IMG/VR virus record: IMGVR_UViG_3300028802_000011
Coordinates: 1 to 64,000 of that record
Reading direction: 5' to 3' (one strand)
Length of the DNA stretch: 64,000 bases
Origin: a virus
Part shown: positions 24,906 through 32,098 of the stretch, piece by piece
How the letters are laid out: each line of letters opens with the position of its first letter
How positions within the stretch are numbered: position 1 is the first letter of the stretch
Program-made: the position numbers and the translations under genes
The notes under the pieces: generated by a model
What the model was told of the DNA's origin: nothing
What the model saw: the letters and a program-made list of their open reading frames with translations, nothing else
Databases searched by the model: none

Positions 24906-25342
24906 TCGACTTCAACCGGCGTCGTGCTCAACAGTATCCCGCGGGACGCATGCTCAGCCATGAGCCCGTGTCCCCAGTGACCTCGCTCGGGATAGAGCAC
25001 GTGAAGCACCTCGTGCGCGATCACTCGGCCCATCGCCTTGTGAAACTTCGGCGACTCGCGGCTCACCTCGAGATACTTCTCGAGGTTGACGATGAAGACC
25101 ACGATGAGCCTCTTGTCCGGGTGAGGGTTCGTGACTCCAAGCAGGTGTTCGGCGCCGGCTGGCACTGGGTTCAGCACGCGAAGCTGAATGGGTGCAGTCT
25201 TCATCGACACGCTGAGTGCAGGCTCGTTGCGAAGGATTCGCTCCGCTTCTTGCCAGGCTTCGTTCGTAACCTGCGGCGGCTGAGCCAAGATACTACTCAG
25301 GGCCGCGATAGCTATCATCATGCTACTCGCCTCCGGAATCAC
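24902..25342 (-). CDS. Exported zinc metallopeptidase-like protein
   Basis: 146 residues and the only convincing minus-strand gene. The N-terminus is a short signal peptide (MMIAIAALSSILAQ from an alternative start at 25321, or seven residues longer from 25342). The C-terminal motif VIAHEVLHVLYPERGHWGHG then LM is an extended HExxH-x(n)-H with a following Leu-Met turn, as in zincin-type peptidases; similar HEhxH...HGLM proteins occur in soil bacteria. Small size implies little beyond the zincin core. Its convergent end overlaps the preceding gene by 4 nt and its promoter must lie in 25343-25600. It could have been acquired from a host. Confidence 0.68.
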   Translation of the reverse strand: MIPEASSMMIAIAALSSILAQPPQVTNEAWQEAERILRNEPALSVSMKTAPIQLRVLNPVPAGAEHLLGVTNPHPDKRLIVVFIVNLEKYLEVSRESPKFHKAMGRVIAHEVLHVLYPERGHWGHGLMAEHASRGILLSTTPVEVD

Positions 25343-25598
25343 AGGGTAGCACCACTCGCCCGCAGGTGCAACCGAATTCGGCCGTGGACCTATTTACCTT
25401 TGGCTAGGACGCGACCGCGCCACCTTATTAATAGGCGCATGGGTGCCAGCCGGCGCCGGTCGCCCTGGCAGCCTCCTAGGCGTTCCTAGTCTAACCTGTT
25501 GAAACAACGTCACTTACAGGGACGTCTGGCCGGCTCCTCGCGGTAAGTCTATTAGACTGAGGGTCTTATAAAAATCTTCAACATTCATCACTTTTCGC
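25343..25598. promoter_or_regulatory. Divergent intergenic control region
   Basis: Gene-free stretch between the minus-strand peptidase and the first early gene. It holds short inverted repeats: the 10-bp palindrome CCGGCGCCGG (25450-25459), CTAGG-cgtt-CCTAG (25476-25489) and AGTCT-att-AGACT (25546-25558), then an AT-rich run leading to the rightward early promoter. Leftward promoter elements for the peptidase are not obvious. It could hold operator sites. Confidence 0.5.
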
Positions 25599-25627
25599 TT
25601 GCACCAGTTGTTAACTGGACCTATCAT
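25599..25627 (+). promoter_or_regulatory. Early promoter with embedded CAGTTGTTAACTG operator
   Basis: -35 TTGCAC (25599-25604), 17-bp spacer, -10 TATCAT (25622-25627). The spacer contains the inverted repeat CAGTT-gtt-AACTG (25605-25617), which recurs near three other promoters in the window. Expected transcription start is within a base or two of the ATG at 25634. Confidence 0.75.
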
Positions 25628-25633
25628 TCGTGT

Positions 25634-25870
25634 ATGGAAAGCGCGATGCAGCCTGGCAACGGCGAAACGGTGGTGAGGCTCAACGGACGGCGAGGTCGGG
25701 TGCGGTGCTACATGTACGTTGTTTCGGTGCGCTTCGGCGACCGGGACCAGGTCAAGAGCATCCAGTTCACCGACGACCGCAGTAAGGCCCACGCTTTTCG
25801 GTCAGCCAATGTTGCACAGCAGGTGGCAAACGCCTACGCCCATGCGGGCGCAACTGTGGAGGCTAAGTAG
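25634..25870 (+). CDS. First early gene, hypothetical
   Basis: 78 residues with a basic N-terminal half (RLNGRRGRVRCYMYVVSVRFG) and an Ala-rich helical C-terminus. The ATG falls where transcription from the promoter just upstream should begin, so the message may be leaderless; the alternative is an internal ATG at 25646. No family recognised. The small basic character would suit a nucleic-acid binding or host take-over protein. Confidence 0.55.
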   Translation: MESAMQPGNGETVVRLNGRRGRVRCYMYVVSVRFGDRDQVKSIQFTDDRSKAHAFRSANVAQQVANAYAHAGATVEAK

Positions 25871-25872
25871 TC

Positions 25873-26085
25873 ATGGCAAAGCAGGCCACTCACCGCAAGC
25901 TCCGTCAGCGCGAGGCCCTGTGTGGTGCCTACGAAACCACCATCGGTGACCAGGTCATCTACGGCTCGGGTCTGACCTTCTGCCGCAAGACGTCGCGGCC
26001 GACCTGCACCCCATGCGCCAAGATCGAGGACGAACGGGATGAGGCCCGCATGGTGCAGGCCTTCAGCCACACGGACCGGAGCTAA
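25873..26085 (+). CDS. Small zinc-finger-like protein
   Basis: 70 residues with Cys17 and later CRKTSRPTCTPCAK, giving a possible four-cysteine zinc site. A basic N-terminus (KQATHRKLRQREALCG) and an acidic middle region (KIEDERDEARM). Separated from its neighbours by 2-3 nt in the early operon. Function not recognised. Confidence 0.55.
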   Translation: MAKQATHRKLRQREALCGAYETTIGDQVIYGSGLTFCRKTSRPTCTPCAKIEDERDEARMVQAFSHTDRS

Positions 26086-26088
26086 GCC

Positions 26089-26373
26089 ATGGCGCGCTAC
26101 CTGGCACAGTGCGGCGAGCCGGTCAACTTCGAACACGACAACGAGCCGGTCATCGCCATTCGCAACGAGTTCTACGTGCGCGAGGACCTGGTCGGGTCGC
26201 ACTCGGAGATGACCATCAAGATCCTGTGCCTCCTCGGAACCCTCATGAACTTCGCAGTGCGCCAGTGCTCGTACTGCAAAATCGTACTCGGCATCAAACC
26301 CTGCGTGAAGGGCGGGATGACTCACGGCGTCTGTCCTGCCTGCATCGCTACACTTATGGAGACCCGACAGTGA
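26089..26373 (+). CDS. Zinc-ribbon protein
   Basis: 94 residues. The C-terminal half CSYCKIVLGIKPCVKGGMTH then GVCPACIATLME is a CxxC...CxxC ribbon resembling the CSxCGxxLG...THGICPxC domain common in phage and signalling proteins. The N-terminal half is acidic with no motif. Its stop overlaps the GTG start of the MoxR-like ATPase gene. Confidence 0.6.
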   Translation: MARYLAQCGEPVNFEHDNEPVIAIRNEFYVREDLVGSHSEMTIKILCLLGTLMNFAVRQCSYCKIVLGIKPCVKGGMTHGVCPACIATLMETRQ

Positions 26374-27674
26374 AGGGGAAACCCGTCGCCCACGACTCGA
26401 ACACCTGCAACTGGGACAAGACCAAGATCAGGCACTTCATCACCTGCAAGACGTGCCGCACTCAGTCACTCGTTTGGCATACGTGCAACATCGTCGGGGG
26501 TCAGGATCGCTACGCTCTCTACGAGTCCGTCGTCGGCACGAAGGTCATCGCTGATACGATGAAGCCTCACGTGTGCCGTGACCGGTTCGCGGTGAACAAT
26601 CTCCCTGCACCTGGTGCAGCGGCGACGCCGGCGCCGGCTGCCAGCGCGAACATCGGTGGCGAATCGCTGAGCGCTGAGCAGATCAAGGAAATCTTCGACG
26701 AGGTCGTCGCTCGCAGTGGTGCAGTAACCAGCGAGGACGTCATGCGTCAGATCGACGAAACGATTGGGAGGCTCGCGATTCCTATTCGTCCGATTCGCAT
26801 CGAGCTCCGTGCAGGTGGCGAAGTGCGCTCCATCGAAGGCGCTCATCGCCAGGTGCCTGAGCTCCTGTACTGGGCGAACGCGAAGGACCTCCAGGGTCAT
26901 CGCTTCCCGGTGATGTTGTACGGGAAACCTGGCGTCTCGAAGAGCTACTCGGCGCACCAGGTGGCGAACCTCATGGGCCTGTCGTTCGGGCTCATCAGCC
27001 TCAATCCCCAAACTCCCGAGTCGCGGCTCTTCGGGTTCATCGATGCGAGCGGCCGGTATCACCGAACCATGTTTCGTGAGGCCTTCGAGAACGGTGGCCT
27101 CTACCTCATCGACGAGATCGACAACGCGAGCGATGCTCTCTTGACAAGCTTGAACTCCTGCCTGGCAAACGGACACGGAGCCTTCCCGGATGGCCTCGTC
27201 AACCGGCATCCCGACTTCGTGTGCGTTGCGACTGCGAACACTCCTGGCAGAGGAGGCGATGCGAATCACTCGGGTCGTCGTCAGTTGGATGCAGCAACTA
27301 TCAATCGCTTCGCGGTGGTCGACTGGCAGAATGACGACGAGCTCGAGATGCGGCTGGCCCGGGCGACGAACCCCAAGTGCGGCGAGGTCTGGCTCAACTG
27401 GATCCGTCGCGTTCGTGAGTACTGCGGCAAGCATCACCCGAAGGTCATCGTCAGTCCGCGCTCCACAATGATGGGAGCGAAGGCCATCCTGGATTCACAG
27501 TTCACTCTCGAGCAGATCGCCGACATGACGCTCTTCAAGGGTCTTGACAAAGACACGAAGGCGAAGATCATCGCGGCCTGCCCGATGCCCGTGGTTGTGC
27601 GGGTGAAGGAACACCTGGCCGAATGCGAAGAGCCTGGCATCACGTGCGAATGCCCGGAGGTGATCAATGCGTAG
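26370..27674 (+). CDS. MoxR/CobS-type AAA+ ATPase
   Basis: 434 residues. The N-terminus has a Cys/His cluster (CNWDKTKIRHFITCKTC), then a flexible Ala/Pro linker (about 78-95). The AAA+ core follows: Walker A MLYGKPGVSKSY (185-192), Walker B LYLIDEIDNA (245-250), sensor-1 ATANTPG (287-293) and an arginine-containing GRRQLDAATINRFAV loop. This matches MoxR/CbbQ/CobS ATPases, which remodel partner proteins together with VWA proteins. The GTG start overlaps the preceding stop. A longer in-frame reading back to 26109 would overlap the zinc-ribbon gene and is rejected. The next gene looks like its partner. Confidence 0.85.
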   Translation: MKGKPVAHDSNTCNWDKTKIRHFITCKTCRTQSLVWHTCNIVGGQDRYALYESVVGTKVIADTMKPHVCRDRFAVNNLPAPGAAATPAPAASANIGGESLSAEQIKEIFDEVVARSGAVTSEDVMRQIDETIGRLAIPIRPIRIELRAGGEVRSIEGAHRQVPELLYWANAKDLQGHRFPVMLYGKPGVSKSYSAHQVANLMGLSFGLISLNPQTPESRLFGFIDASGRYHRTMFREAFENGGLYLIDEIDNASDALLTSLNSCLANGHGAFPDGLVNRHPDFVCVATANTPGRGGDANHSGRRQLDAATINRFAVVDWQNDDELEMRLARATNPKCGEVWLNWIRRVREYCGKHHPKVIVSPRSTMMGAKAILDSQFTLEQIADMTLFKGLDKDTKAKIIAACPMPVVVRVKEHLAECEEPGITCECPEVINA

Positions 27675-28602
27675 GCGTCGCCGGCAGTACGGATACGGTT
27701 CGGTGCCTTCGACGTCTTATGCTGCACCTGTGCAGCCTTCGTCCGCTCCCGCTTACATCCCGCCGCAGGCCAAGAAGCATATCGTTCATTTCTCGTGGGG
27801 TGAGTACATCGAGGAGGCGGAGAAGCAGACGCCAGGCCGAAGCCGAACTTCACGAAACGCCGACGCGAATCAGTACTGGGACCTGGGATGCGGCTTTGAC
27901 AATGCTATCAAGATGGCTCGTGAAGGCTGGGACGAGGGTGAGCAGTTTACCAAACGCTACTCGGCCGGCCTGTTCGAGTCACTGAGCACAGTCGTCGAGC
28001 GTGAGTATCCCGTCTACGATGTCGAAGGGACCGAGATCGACATCGCGCGCTTCATGGACGGTGAGCCCGAGTGCTGGCAGCGGATGGAGACGCGCGTCAC
28101 GGAAGGCACCGGGCGCAAGCTCATCCGCATCGTCCTCAACATGGCGACGTCGGGTGGAGTGAGCGGAGCGACGATGTTAGCCAAGGGTGCAGCGATCGCC
28201 GCCCTTGCAGAGCTCCTCGAGTTCGCCGGTCACGGCGTCCAGATCGACCTCGTCGACGGGACTTCAGCCGGTGGGATGCTGCACATCGAGACTTGGATCC
28301 GCATCAAGGACTTCGATCAGCCCATCGATCTTCCGCGCGTCGCGTTCGCCCTCGCACATCCCGCCACACAGCGGCGTCTGTGGTTTGCGATGGCCGAGAA
28401 TTTCCCGGCCGACATCTACCAGGCCGTCGTCGCAGACCAGTCGTACGGACGGCCTGCGGACATCAACGAACAAGACCGTGGGGATGTGTACATCGGTCGC
28501 AGCATGTATCCCGCAATCGAGTGGAGCAACGAAGGCATCGCTCAGCAGTGGGTGCTCGAACAGCTCCGTCGTCAAGGCGTCGTACTCAAGGAACAGGAGT
28601 AA
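27667..28602 (+). CDS. VWA-like partner of the MoxR ATPase (DUF7192-like)
   Basis: 311 residues. A basic N-terminus (MRRRRRQYGYG), Pro-rich linker, then WDLGCGFDNAIKMAREGWDE, a segment I associate with phage DUF7192-type proteins. Residues about 155-205 (RKLIRIVLNMATSGGVSG followed by a helix) look like the first strand of a VWA fold, but the classic MIDAS DxSxS is degenerate (NMATSGG). Overlaps the ATPase gene by 8 nt. MoxR-VWA pairs act as chaperone-like machines; what this one acts on is unknown. It may be a head or DNA-processing helper. Confidence 0.55.
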   Translation: MRRRRRQYGYGSVPSTSYAAPVQPSSAPAYIPPQAKKHIVHFSWGEYIEEAEKQTPGRSRTSRNADANQYWDLGCGFDNAIKMAREGWDEGEQFTKRYSAGLFESLSTVVEREYPVYDVEGTEIDIARFMDGEPECWQRMETRVTEGTGRKLIRIVLNMATSGGVSGATMLAKGAAIAALAELLEFAGHGVQIDLVDGTSAGGMLHIETWIRIKDFDQPIDLPRVAFALAHPATQRRLWFAMAENFPADIYQAVVADQSYGRPADINEQDRGDVYIGRSMYPAIEWSNEGIAQQWVLEQLRRQGVVLKEQE

Positions 28603-28605
28603 GTG

Positions 28606-29088
28606 ATGACCACGAAGGAAGCGAAGGCACTGAAGGCCGGCGATGTCGTCTATGTCAGGCCAGGGTACCAGCATCAGGACGACGGTCCTCTGTATAAGGC
28701 GACCGTGCTACTCCCGAGCCTCGATGGCAGGAAGATCGAGCTCAAGATCGAGCGCGATGACAAGGGCTCTCGTTCGTGTGCCACTCAGGGAACGTACCTG
28801 GCCCGCGTCAACATCAACGCCATCTACTTGGATTCCGAGGAGGTGCGCGAGTGCTTCCGTATCCAACGCGAGCTCGTCGCGGAGCAACAGCGCGAAGGTG
28901 TGATCGGCTATGCTCAGGAAGAAGCCATCTCTTACGACAGGCAGTGGGACATCAAGACGCTGCTCGCGGACATCTTCACCCGTGCAGGTGTCACCGACAA
29001 GGAGCGTGAGCTCCTCCGCAAGGTCTTCGTGGATCCCTATGGCTCACCTTCGACTTGGGCCAGCCTGCTACTCGGAAGGTCCAAGTAG
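28606..29088 (+). CDS. Hypothetical early protein
   Basis: 160 residues. N-terminal beta-rich part (KAGDVVYVRPGYQHQDDG, ATVLLPSLDGRKIELKI) resembling small SH3/KOW-like folds, then a helical C-terminal half. The start at 28606 is preferred to the GTG one codon earlier because AGGAG (28595-28599) is better spaced. No motif recognised. Confidence 0.55.
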   Translation: MTTKEAKALKAGDVVYVRPGYQHQDDGPLYKATVLLPSLDGRKIELKIERDDKGSRSCATQGTYLARVNINAIYLDSEEVRECFRIQRELVAEQQREGVIGYAQEEAISYDRQWDIKTLLADIFTRAGVTDKERELLRKVFVDPYGSPSTWASLLLGRSK

Positions 29089-29090
29089 TT

Positions 29091-29300
29091 ATGCACACAG
29101 TGTTCGCACTGCTCATCGGAGCCTCGGTCCTCGCTGCCGGTTTCTTGGCAGTGTGGATTGTCGGCAGGCTTCTGGTAGGACCTGCACCTGAGGATCGTGG
29201 CGATATCATCCCCACAGGTGTCTTCGCCTTCGTGCTCGTATCTCTGGTTTGTGGCCTGATGTACTACATCGGGTCGCTCGTCATGGAGCACATCAAGTGA
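29091..29300 (+). CDS. Small two-helix membrane protein
   Basis: 69 residues with two hydrophobic segments (about 3-28 and 44-66) separated by a short polar loop GPAPEDRGD. Start chosen at 29091, just after the upstream stop. Might be an early membrane protein affecting host envelope physiology or superinfection. No family recognised. Confidence 0.5.
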   Translation: MHTVFALLIGASVLAAGFLAVWIVGRLLVGPAPEDRGDIIPTGVFAFVLVSLVCGLMYYIGSLVMEHIK

Positions 29301-29431
29301 AGTGGCTCTGGTCGCAGATCATGTGCATGTTCTGGATCCGCAGGTGCCAACAGTGCCAGGTCCTCATTGACGCTGCGAGCAACGGAACTATCGCGCGCGA
29401 ACGTGCTCGTGCGCAAAGGAGTCAGCGATGA
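29297..29431 (+). CDS. Tiny early protein
   Basis: 44 residues, GTG start overlapping the previous stop. The first part is hydrophobic/aromatic with a CxxC pair (MCMFWIRRCQQCQVLID), the end strongly basic (ARERARAQRSQR). Coupled on both sides, which supports it despite its size. Confidence 0.4.
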   Translation: MKWLWSQIMCMFWIRRCQQCQVLIDAASNGTIARERARAQRSQR

Positions 29432-29628
29432 GTGTGAGCTTCGTGGTGAAGGACTGGATGGTCATCGAGGTGATGAAGACGCGCGGCGGCTCGTTCGTCC
29501 AAAATCTTGGGAAGGCCGCAGCCGTCGCCGATGAGAAGAACCTCACTCGTCTCAAGACTGCGTTCCCCGAGATGTGGGAGCAGTACTCCGAGATGGCGAA
29601 GGTGGCCTATGCCGAAGACCAGCAGTGA
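29428..29628 (+). CDS. Hypothetical early protein
   Basis: 66 residues, ATGA overlap with the upstream stop. A compact alpha/beta sequence with FVVKDWMVIEVMKTRGGSFV at the front and a helical, charged C-terminus. No motif. Confidence 0.45.
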   Translation: MSVSFVVKDWMVIEVMKTRGGSFVQNLGKAAAVADEKNLTRLKTAFPEMWEQYSEMAKVAYAEDQQ

Positions 29629-29959
29629 ACACAGTATTCTCAAGGACCGCAGGTTCATGAGTCATTACGGGATGACCAAGGAGAAGTTAATGACGGCGAT
29701 GGAAGTGCCAAACACCCTTGATGAGAACGGCCATCAGCATCCGTACGTCGCCCTTGAAGTCCTCCGTCGTGTCCGTACTGTCTACGTGGACGTGCCAGGT
29801 GCCAGCGACGTGACCGTTCTCAAGATCGCGAAGCAGGAAGTCCGCGCACTCATCTGTTCCCCGCGATGGATGAAGGGTTATCATCTGATGTTGCGCCCTG
29901 ATCTCGGACGTGCCGCTCTTCTCTCTGCGTGCAACAATCACAAGGAGTGTGGACGATGA
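29609..29959 (+). CDS. Hypothetical early protein
   Basis: 116 residues if it starts at ATG 29609, which overlaps the preceding gene by 20 nt; a later ATG at 29657 gives 100 residues. It has KEVRAL-like beta/alpha segments (TVYVDVPGASDVTVLKIAKQ) and a basic RSPRWMKGYH-type turn. No known motif. Ends in an ATGA overlap. Confidence 0.45.
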   Translation: MPKTSSEHSILKDRRFMSHYGMTKEKLMTAMEVPNTLDENGHQHPYVALEVLRRVRTVYVDVPGASDVTVLKIAKQEVRALICSPRWMKGYHLMLRPDLGRAALLSACNNHKECGR

Positions 29960-30147
29960 CCCGAGTGCGCTTGAAGAACCTGCGCGACGATGCCGATTGG
30001 ATCGAGGCTGAGACCGGTCACGCCGGCATCCAGGCAGGCCTCCTCGGAACTCTCGTTAGTAAGGAAGGGAGTATGTACGAAGTCGAGCTGGATCGCAACG
30101 GTGAGCGCATTCTGTTTGACTTCGAGGAGCTGGAGGTGCTGTCGTGA
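29956..30147 (+). CDS. Small hypothetical protein
   Basis: 63 residues. Start at 29956 selected for the ATGA overlap. Beta-rich sequence (QAGLLGTLVSKEGSMYEVEL) resembling a small barrel, ending in an acidic FDFEELEVLS. The GTG of the next gene overlaps its stop. Confidence 0.45.
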   Translation: MTRVRLKNLRDDADWIEAETGHAGIQAGLLGTLVSKEGSMYEVELDRNGERILFDFEELEVLS

Positions 30148-30341
30148 AAGTGAAATGTCCGGCCTGTGGGAAGAGCGTCGACGGTGATTACATGGTGCGA
30201 TGTCTCACAGTGACGGCAGGCGAACGATGTTCGACGGTGATGTGTTCGGATGAGTGCATGAAGTTCCACGTGTGCGTGATGAAGATCGGCAGTAACGTTG
30301 CAGCCACGACGGACATCGTGGAGAAGCGGAGGATCAAGTGA
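30144..30341 (+). CDS. Zinc-ribbon protein
   Basis: 65 residues with CPACGKS at residues 5-11 and a second site MCSDECMKFHVC, giving a CxxC...CxxxC/H zinc-binding pattern. Basic C-terminus (EKRRIK). GTG start in a GTGA overlap. One of many small cysteine-rich proteins in this region; role unknown. Confidence 0.5.
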   Translation: MKVKCPACGKSVDGDYMVRCLTVTAGERCSTVMCSDECMKFHVCVMKIGSNVAATTDIVEKRRIK

Positions 30342-30778
30342 GTGTGCGATTGAGTGTGCGATTGAGTGTGCTTGGAGTGGGCGTCGCCGGCCTAGTGTCG
30401 GTGGGCCTGTGGACGAGGGGAGCGTCGGGGAAGTCCGAACAGACTCCGACTCAGACCCCTCGTCCACCGAAGGTCTTCGTGATCGATTCGGTGAATATGC
30501 GTAGATCGGATCAGTACGTGAAGGCGCTCGAGGGATACTACATCCCTGCGAAGCATAAGGCGCAGGAGACGGGTCAGTGGTACATCGCGTACGAGGTTGT
30601 TCGCAGCATCAGTCGTGCGTGTGATTGGAAGGATCCATGGGACCCGACGGCGGCGACCATCGATCTGTCTTCGGTTCCGGAATCGGTTCTCAAGAGTGAA
30701 AACTGGGAACACAAGACTATCCTTGCTGCACGCGATGCGGTCTTCTGCATCCAGCTCGTTCGTTCGGAAGGCCAGTAA
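30338..30778 (+). CDS. Membrane-anchored or exported hypothetical protein
   Basis: 146 residues. A 25-residue hydrophobic leader (VRLSVLGVGVAGLVSVGLW) followed by a Thr/Pro/Gln linker (EQTPTQTPRPPK) and an alpha/beta domain with MRRSDQYVKALEGYYIPAKH. The DNA encoding the leader contains 12-bp direct repeats (SVRL repeated in protein). GTG start overlapping the upstream stop. Function unknown. Confidence 0.5.
   Translation: MSVRLSVRLSVLGVGVAGLVSVGLWTRGASGKSEQTPTQTPRPPKVFVIDSVNMRRSDQYVKALEGYYIPAKHKAQETGQWYIAYEVVRSISRACDWKDPWDPTAATIDLSSVPESVLKSENWEHKTILAARDAVFCIQLVRSEGQ
30341..30376 (+). repeat. Three 12-bp direct repeats in a leader sequence
   Basis: AGTGTGCGATTG at 30341-30352 and 30353-30364, then a diverged third copy (AGTGTGCTTGGA). 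It encodes repeated SVRL in the signal anchor of the gene at 30338. Exact length of 12 nt keeps the frame. Copy number could vary between relatives. Confidence 0.75.
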
Positions 30779-30792
30779 CGGGTTGAACCCAG

Positions 30793-30823
30793 GTGGGAGG
30801 TCGCCGTTCGCAGCGACGCCCAC
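30793..30823 (+). terminator. Intercistronic hairpin, possible attenuator/processing site
   Basis: Stem GTGGG (30793-30797) with CCCAC (30819-30823), plus an inner GTCGC/GCGAC pair, in the 65-nt gap before the next gene. No uridine run follows, so it is not a clear intrinsic terminator; mRNA processing or protection is as likely. Confidence 0.4.
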
Positions 30824-30843
30824 TGTCCTAGAAGGAGAAAGAC

Positions 30844-31125
30844 ATGACTGACAGAGTGTACGAGCCGCGCGAAGGTGAAGCGAATCCCAAGCCCGAAGTC
30901 ACAGACTGGATGCTGATCCTGTACTTCCGTGATCCCACCTGGTTAGACAGGATGCGAAGCGTCGTGGCACAGAAGCAGGTCAGCCGTGAAGTGTGCATCG
31001 GGCTGGCAGGTGTCTACTCGAGGAGTGGCTACTGGGAGCGCGCTGATAACCTTGGCGCGTCGCGCTGGTATGCCGTCGAGCACTGCGTCATTCGTCCCTA
31101 CGATGCGGACCTGGCAGGACGATGA
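30844..31125 (+). CDS. Hypothetical early protein
   Basis: 93 residues with a good GAAGGAG ribosome site. An acidic N-terminus (EPREGEANPKPEVTDW) and then a helical domain with FRDPTWLDRMRSVVAQKQ. No motif recognised. First gene after the intercistronic hairpin, ATGA-coupled to the next. Confidence 0.5.
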   Translation: MTDRVYEPREGEANPKPEVTDWMLILYFRDPTWLDRMRSVVAQKQVSREVCIGLAGVYSRSGYWERADNLGASRWYAVEHCVIRPYDADLAGR

Positions 31126-31340
31126 GTGTCGTCAAGGCGACGAATCATCAGGCGACCAAGATCCCGAACAAGCCTCCTTGCGAATGCGGGAAGCGCGACA
31201 GTAGCTTGGATGAGTGCATGATCCACCCTGGTCGCGCTGTGCCGGCGGATGGGAAGTTTAGGATTGAGGGGGTCGGCGAAGTGTGGATGTGCCGACCTTG
31301 CCTTGATAACTCGTTCATCAGTTACGTGAGGCTCGAGTAG
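31122..31340 (+). CDS. Small zinc-binding-like protein
   Basis: 72 residues with PPCECGKRDSS and a later MCRPCLDNS, a possible CxC...CxxC zinc site, plus Cys32. No fold recognised. ATGA overlap with the previous gene. Confidence 0.45.
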   Translation: MSVVKATNHQATKIPNKPPCECGKRDSSLDECMIHPGRAVPADGKFRIEGVGEVWMCRPCLDNSFISYVRLE

Positions 31341-31342
31341 TC

Positions 31343-31747
31343 ATGCAAGTTAAGATGTTTGAAGTTCTCGATCGGGCGACGTTGATCCCTGTCGTGGCTG
31401 TGTTGATGGAACCCAGCTCGTCGTGCGGATGCGTCTGCAGTGAGCATGGAGTTGGATGCGTGAAGTGCGATTGCTTCCAGCATCCAGTTGGCTCATCGAG
31501 TGAAGCCTGGCTCCTTCGTCGAAGCGGCTTCAATGATCACAACGGATTAGTTACTATGTTCAAAGCAAGTAGCAGATCCGTTGATTCGGTGACGTATGAC
31601 CCATACGACTGGACTAACAGAACGCTCAAGACTGCGCACCACTACATCCAACACAACTGGGACAAGCTACGAACAGGCCAGGTCATCGACGTGCAGTACG
31701 TGCTAGGCGAATACCCTACGCCACGCCGCAGCGAAAGAGGCCTGTAA
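31343..31747 (+). CDS. Cys-rich hypothetical protein
   Basis: 134 residues. N-terminal half begins with a beta strand followed by a cysteine cluster (CGCVCSEHGVGCVKCDC), then a loop resembling phage proteins with a 'GSSSEAWLLRRSGFNDHNG' segment. Last gene before a 350-bp non-coding gap. Function unknown. Confidence 0.5.
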   Translation: MQVKMFEVLDRATLIPVVAVLMEPSSSCGCVCSEHGVGCVKCDCFQHPVGSSSEAWLLRRSGFNDHNGLVTMFKASSRSVDSVTYDPYDWTNRTLKTAHHYIQHNWDKLRTGQVIDVQYVLGEYPTPRRSERGL

Positions 31748-32005
31748 CCGTGTGCAGGCCAGGACGCGGCCGGATGCCTCAAAAACCTGATGCGCCACGC
31801 GTCCCAGGATGCGACTTGGTGGGTCGGTCAATAGGCAAGTATGGGCACATCCCCGGTCGCGTCCTGGGACCGTACGCAGAGCCGCAAAACTCTAACTCCT
31901 TTGTTATCAACAGATTACGGGCTCATCGTGAAGCGTCGCAGCGATGGTCGGTGCCAGGTGCAGGCCCAGCGGCGAAGAATTTTGGACCTGGTCATCACTT
32001 TTCGC
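31748..32005 (+). other. Non-coding region with long inverted repeat
   Basis: No convincing gene. A 15-bp inverted repeat (GTCCCAGGATGCGAC at 31801-31815, complementary with one mismatch to 31856-31870) with a 40-bp loop could form a stable RNA stem or a protein site. A TTATCAACA word near 31905 differs from a DnaA box by one base. An open frame crossing this region continues over two real genes in a different frame and is not supported. Confidence 0.5.
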
Positions 32006-32056
32006 TTGCGCTTCCTACTGGTATGCCCTATCTTGTCATCAGTTGGTTGTTAACAG
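32006..32056 (+). promoter_or_regulatory. Early promoter with downstream GGTTGTTAACAG element
   Basis: -35 TTGCGC (32006-32011), 17-bp spacer, -10 TATCTT (32029-32034). GGTTGTTAACAG follows at 32045-32056, overlapping the expected transcript start. The upstream context ATCACTTTTCGCTTGC is identical to that of the promoter at 25599. It drives the small basic-protein gene at 32099. Confidence 0.72.
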
Positions 32057-32098
32057 TCGCTGGTCAGAAAGGCCAGCCACTAACAAAGGAGAAAGCAA

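Noticed and set aside
31895-31920. DnaA box or origin at TTATCAACA
   Set aside because: A single near-match with one mismatch in a conserved position, no cluster and no DnaA-dependent context.
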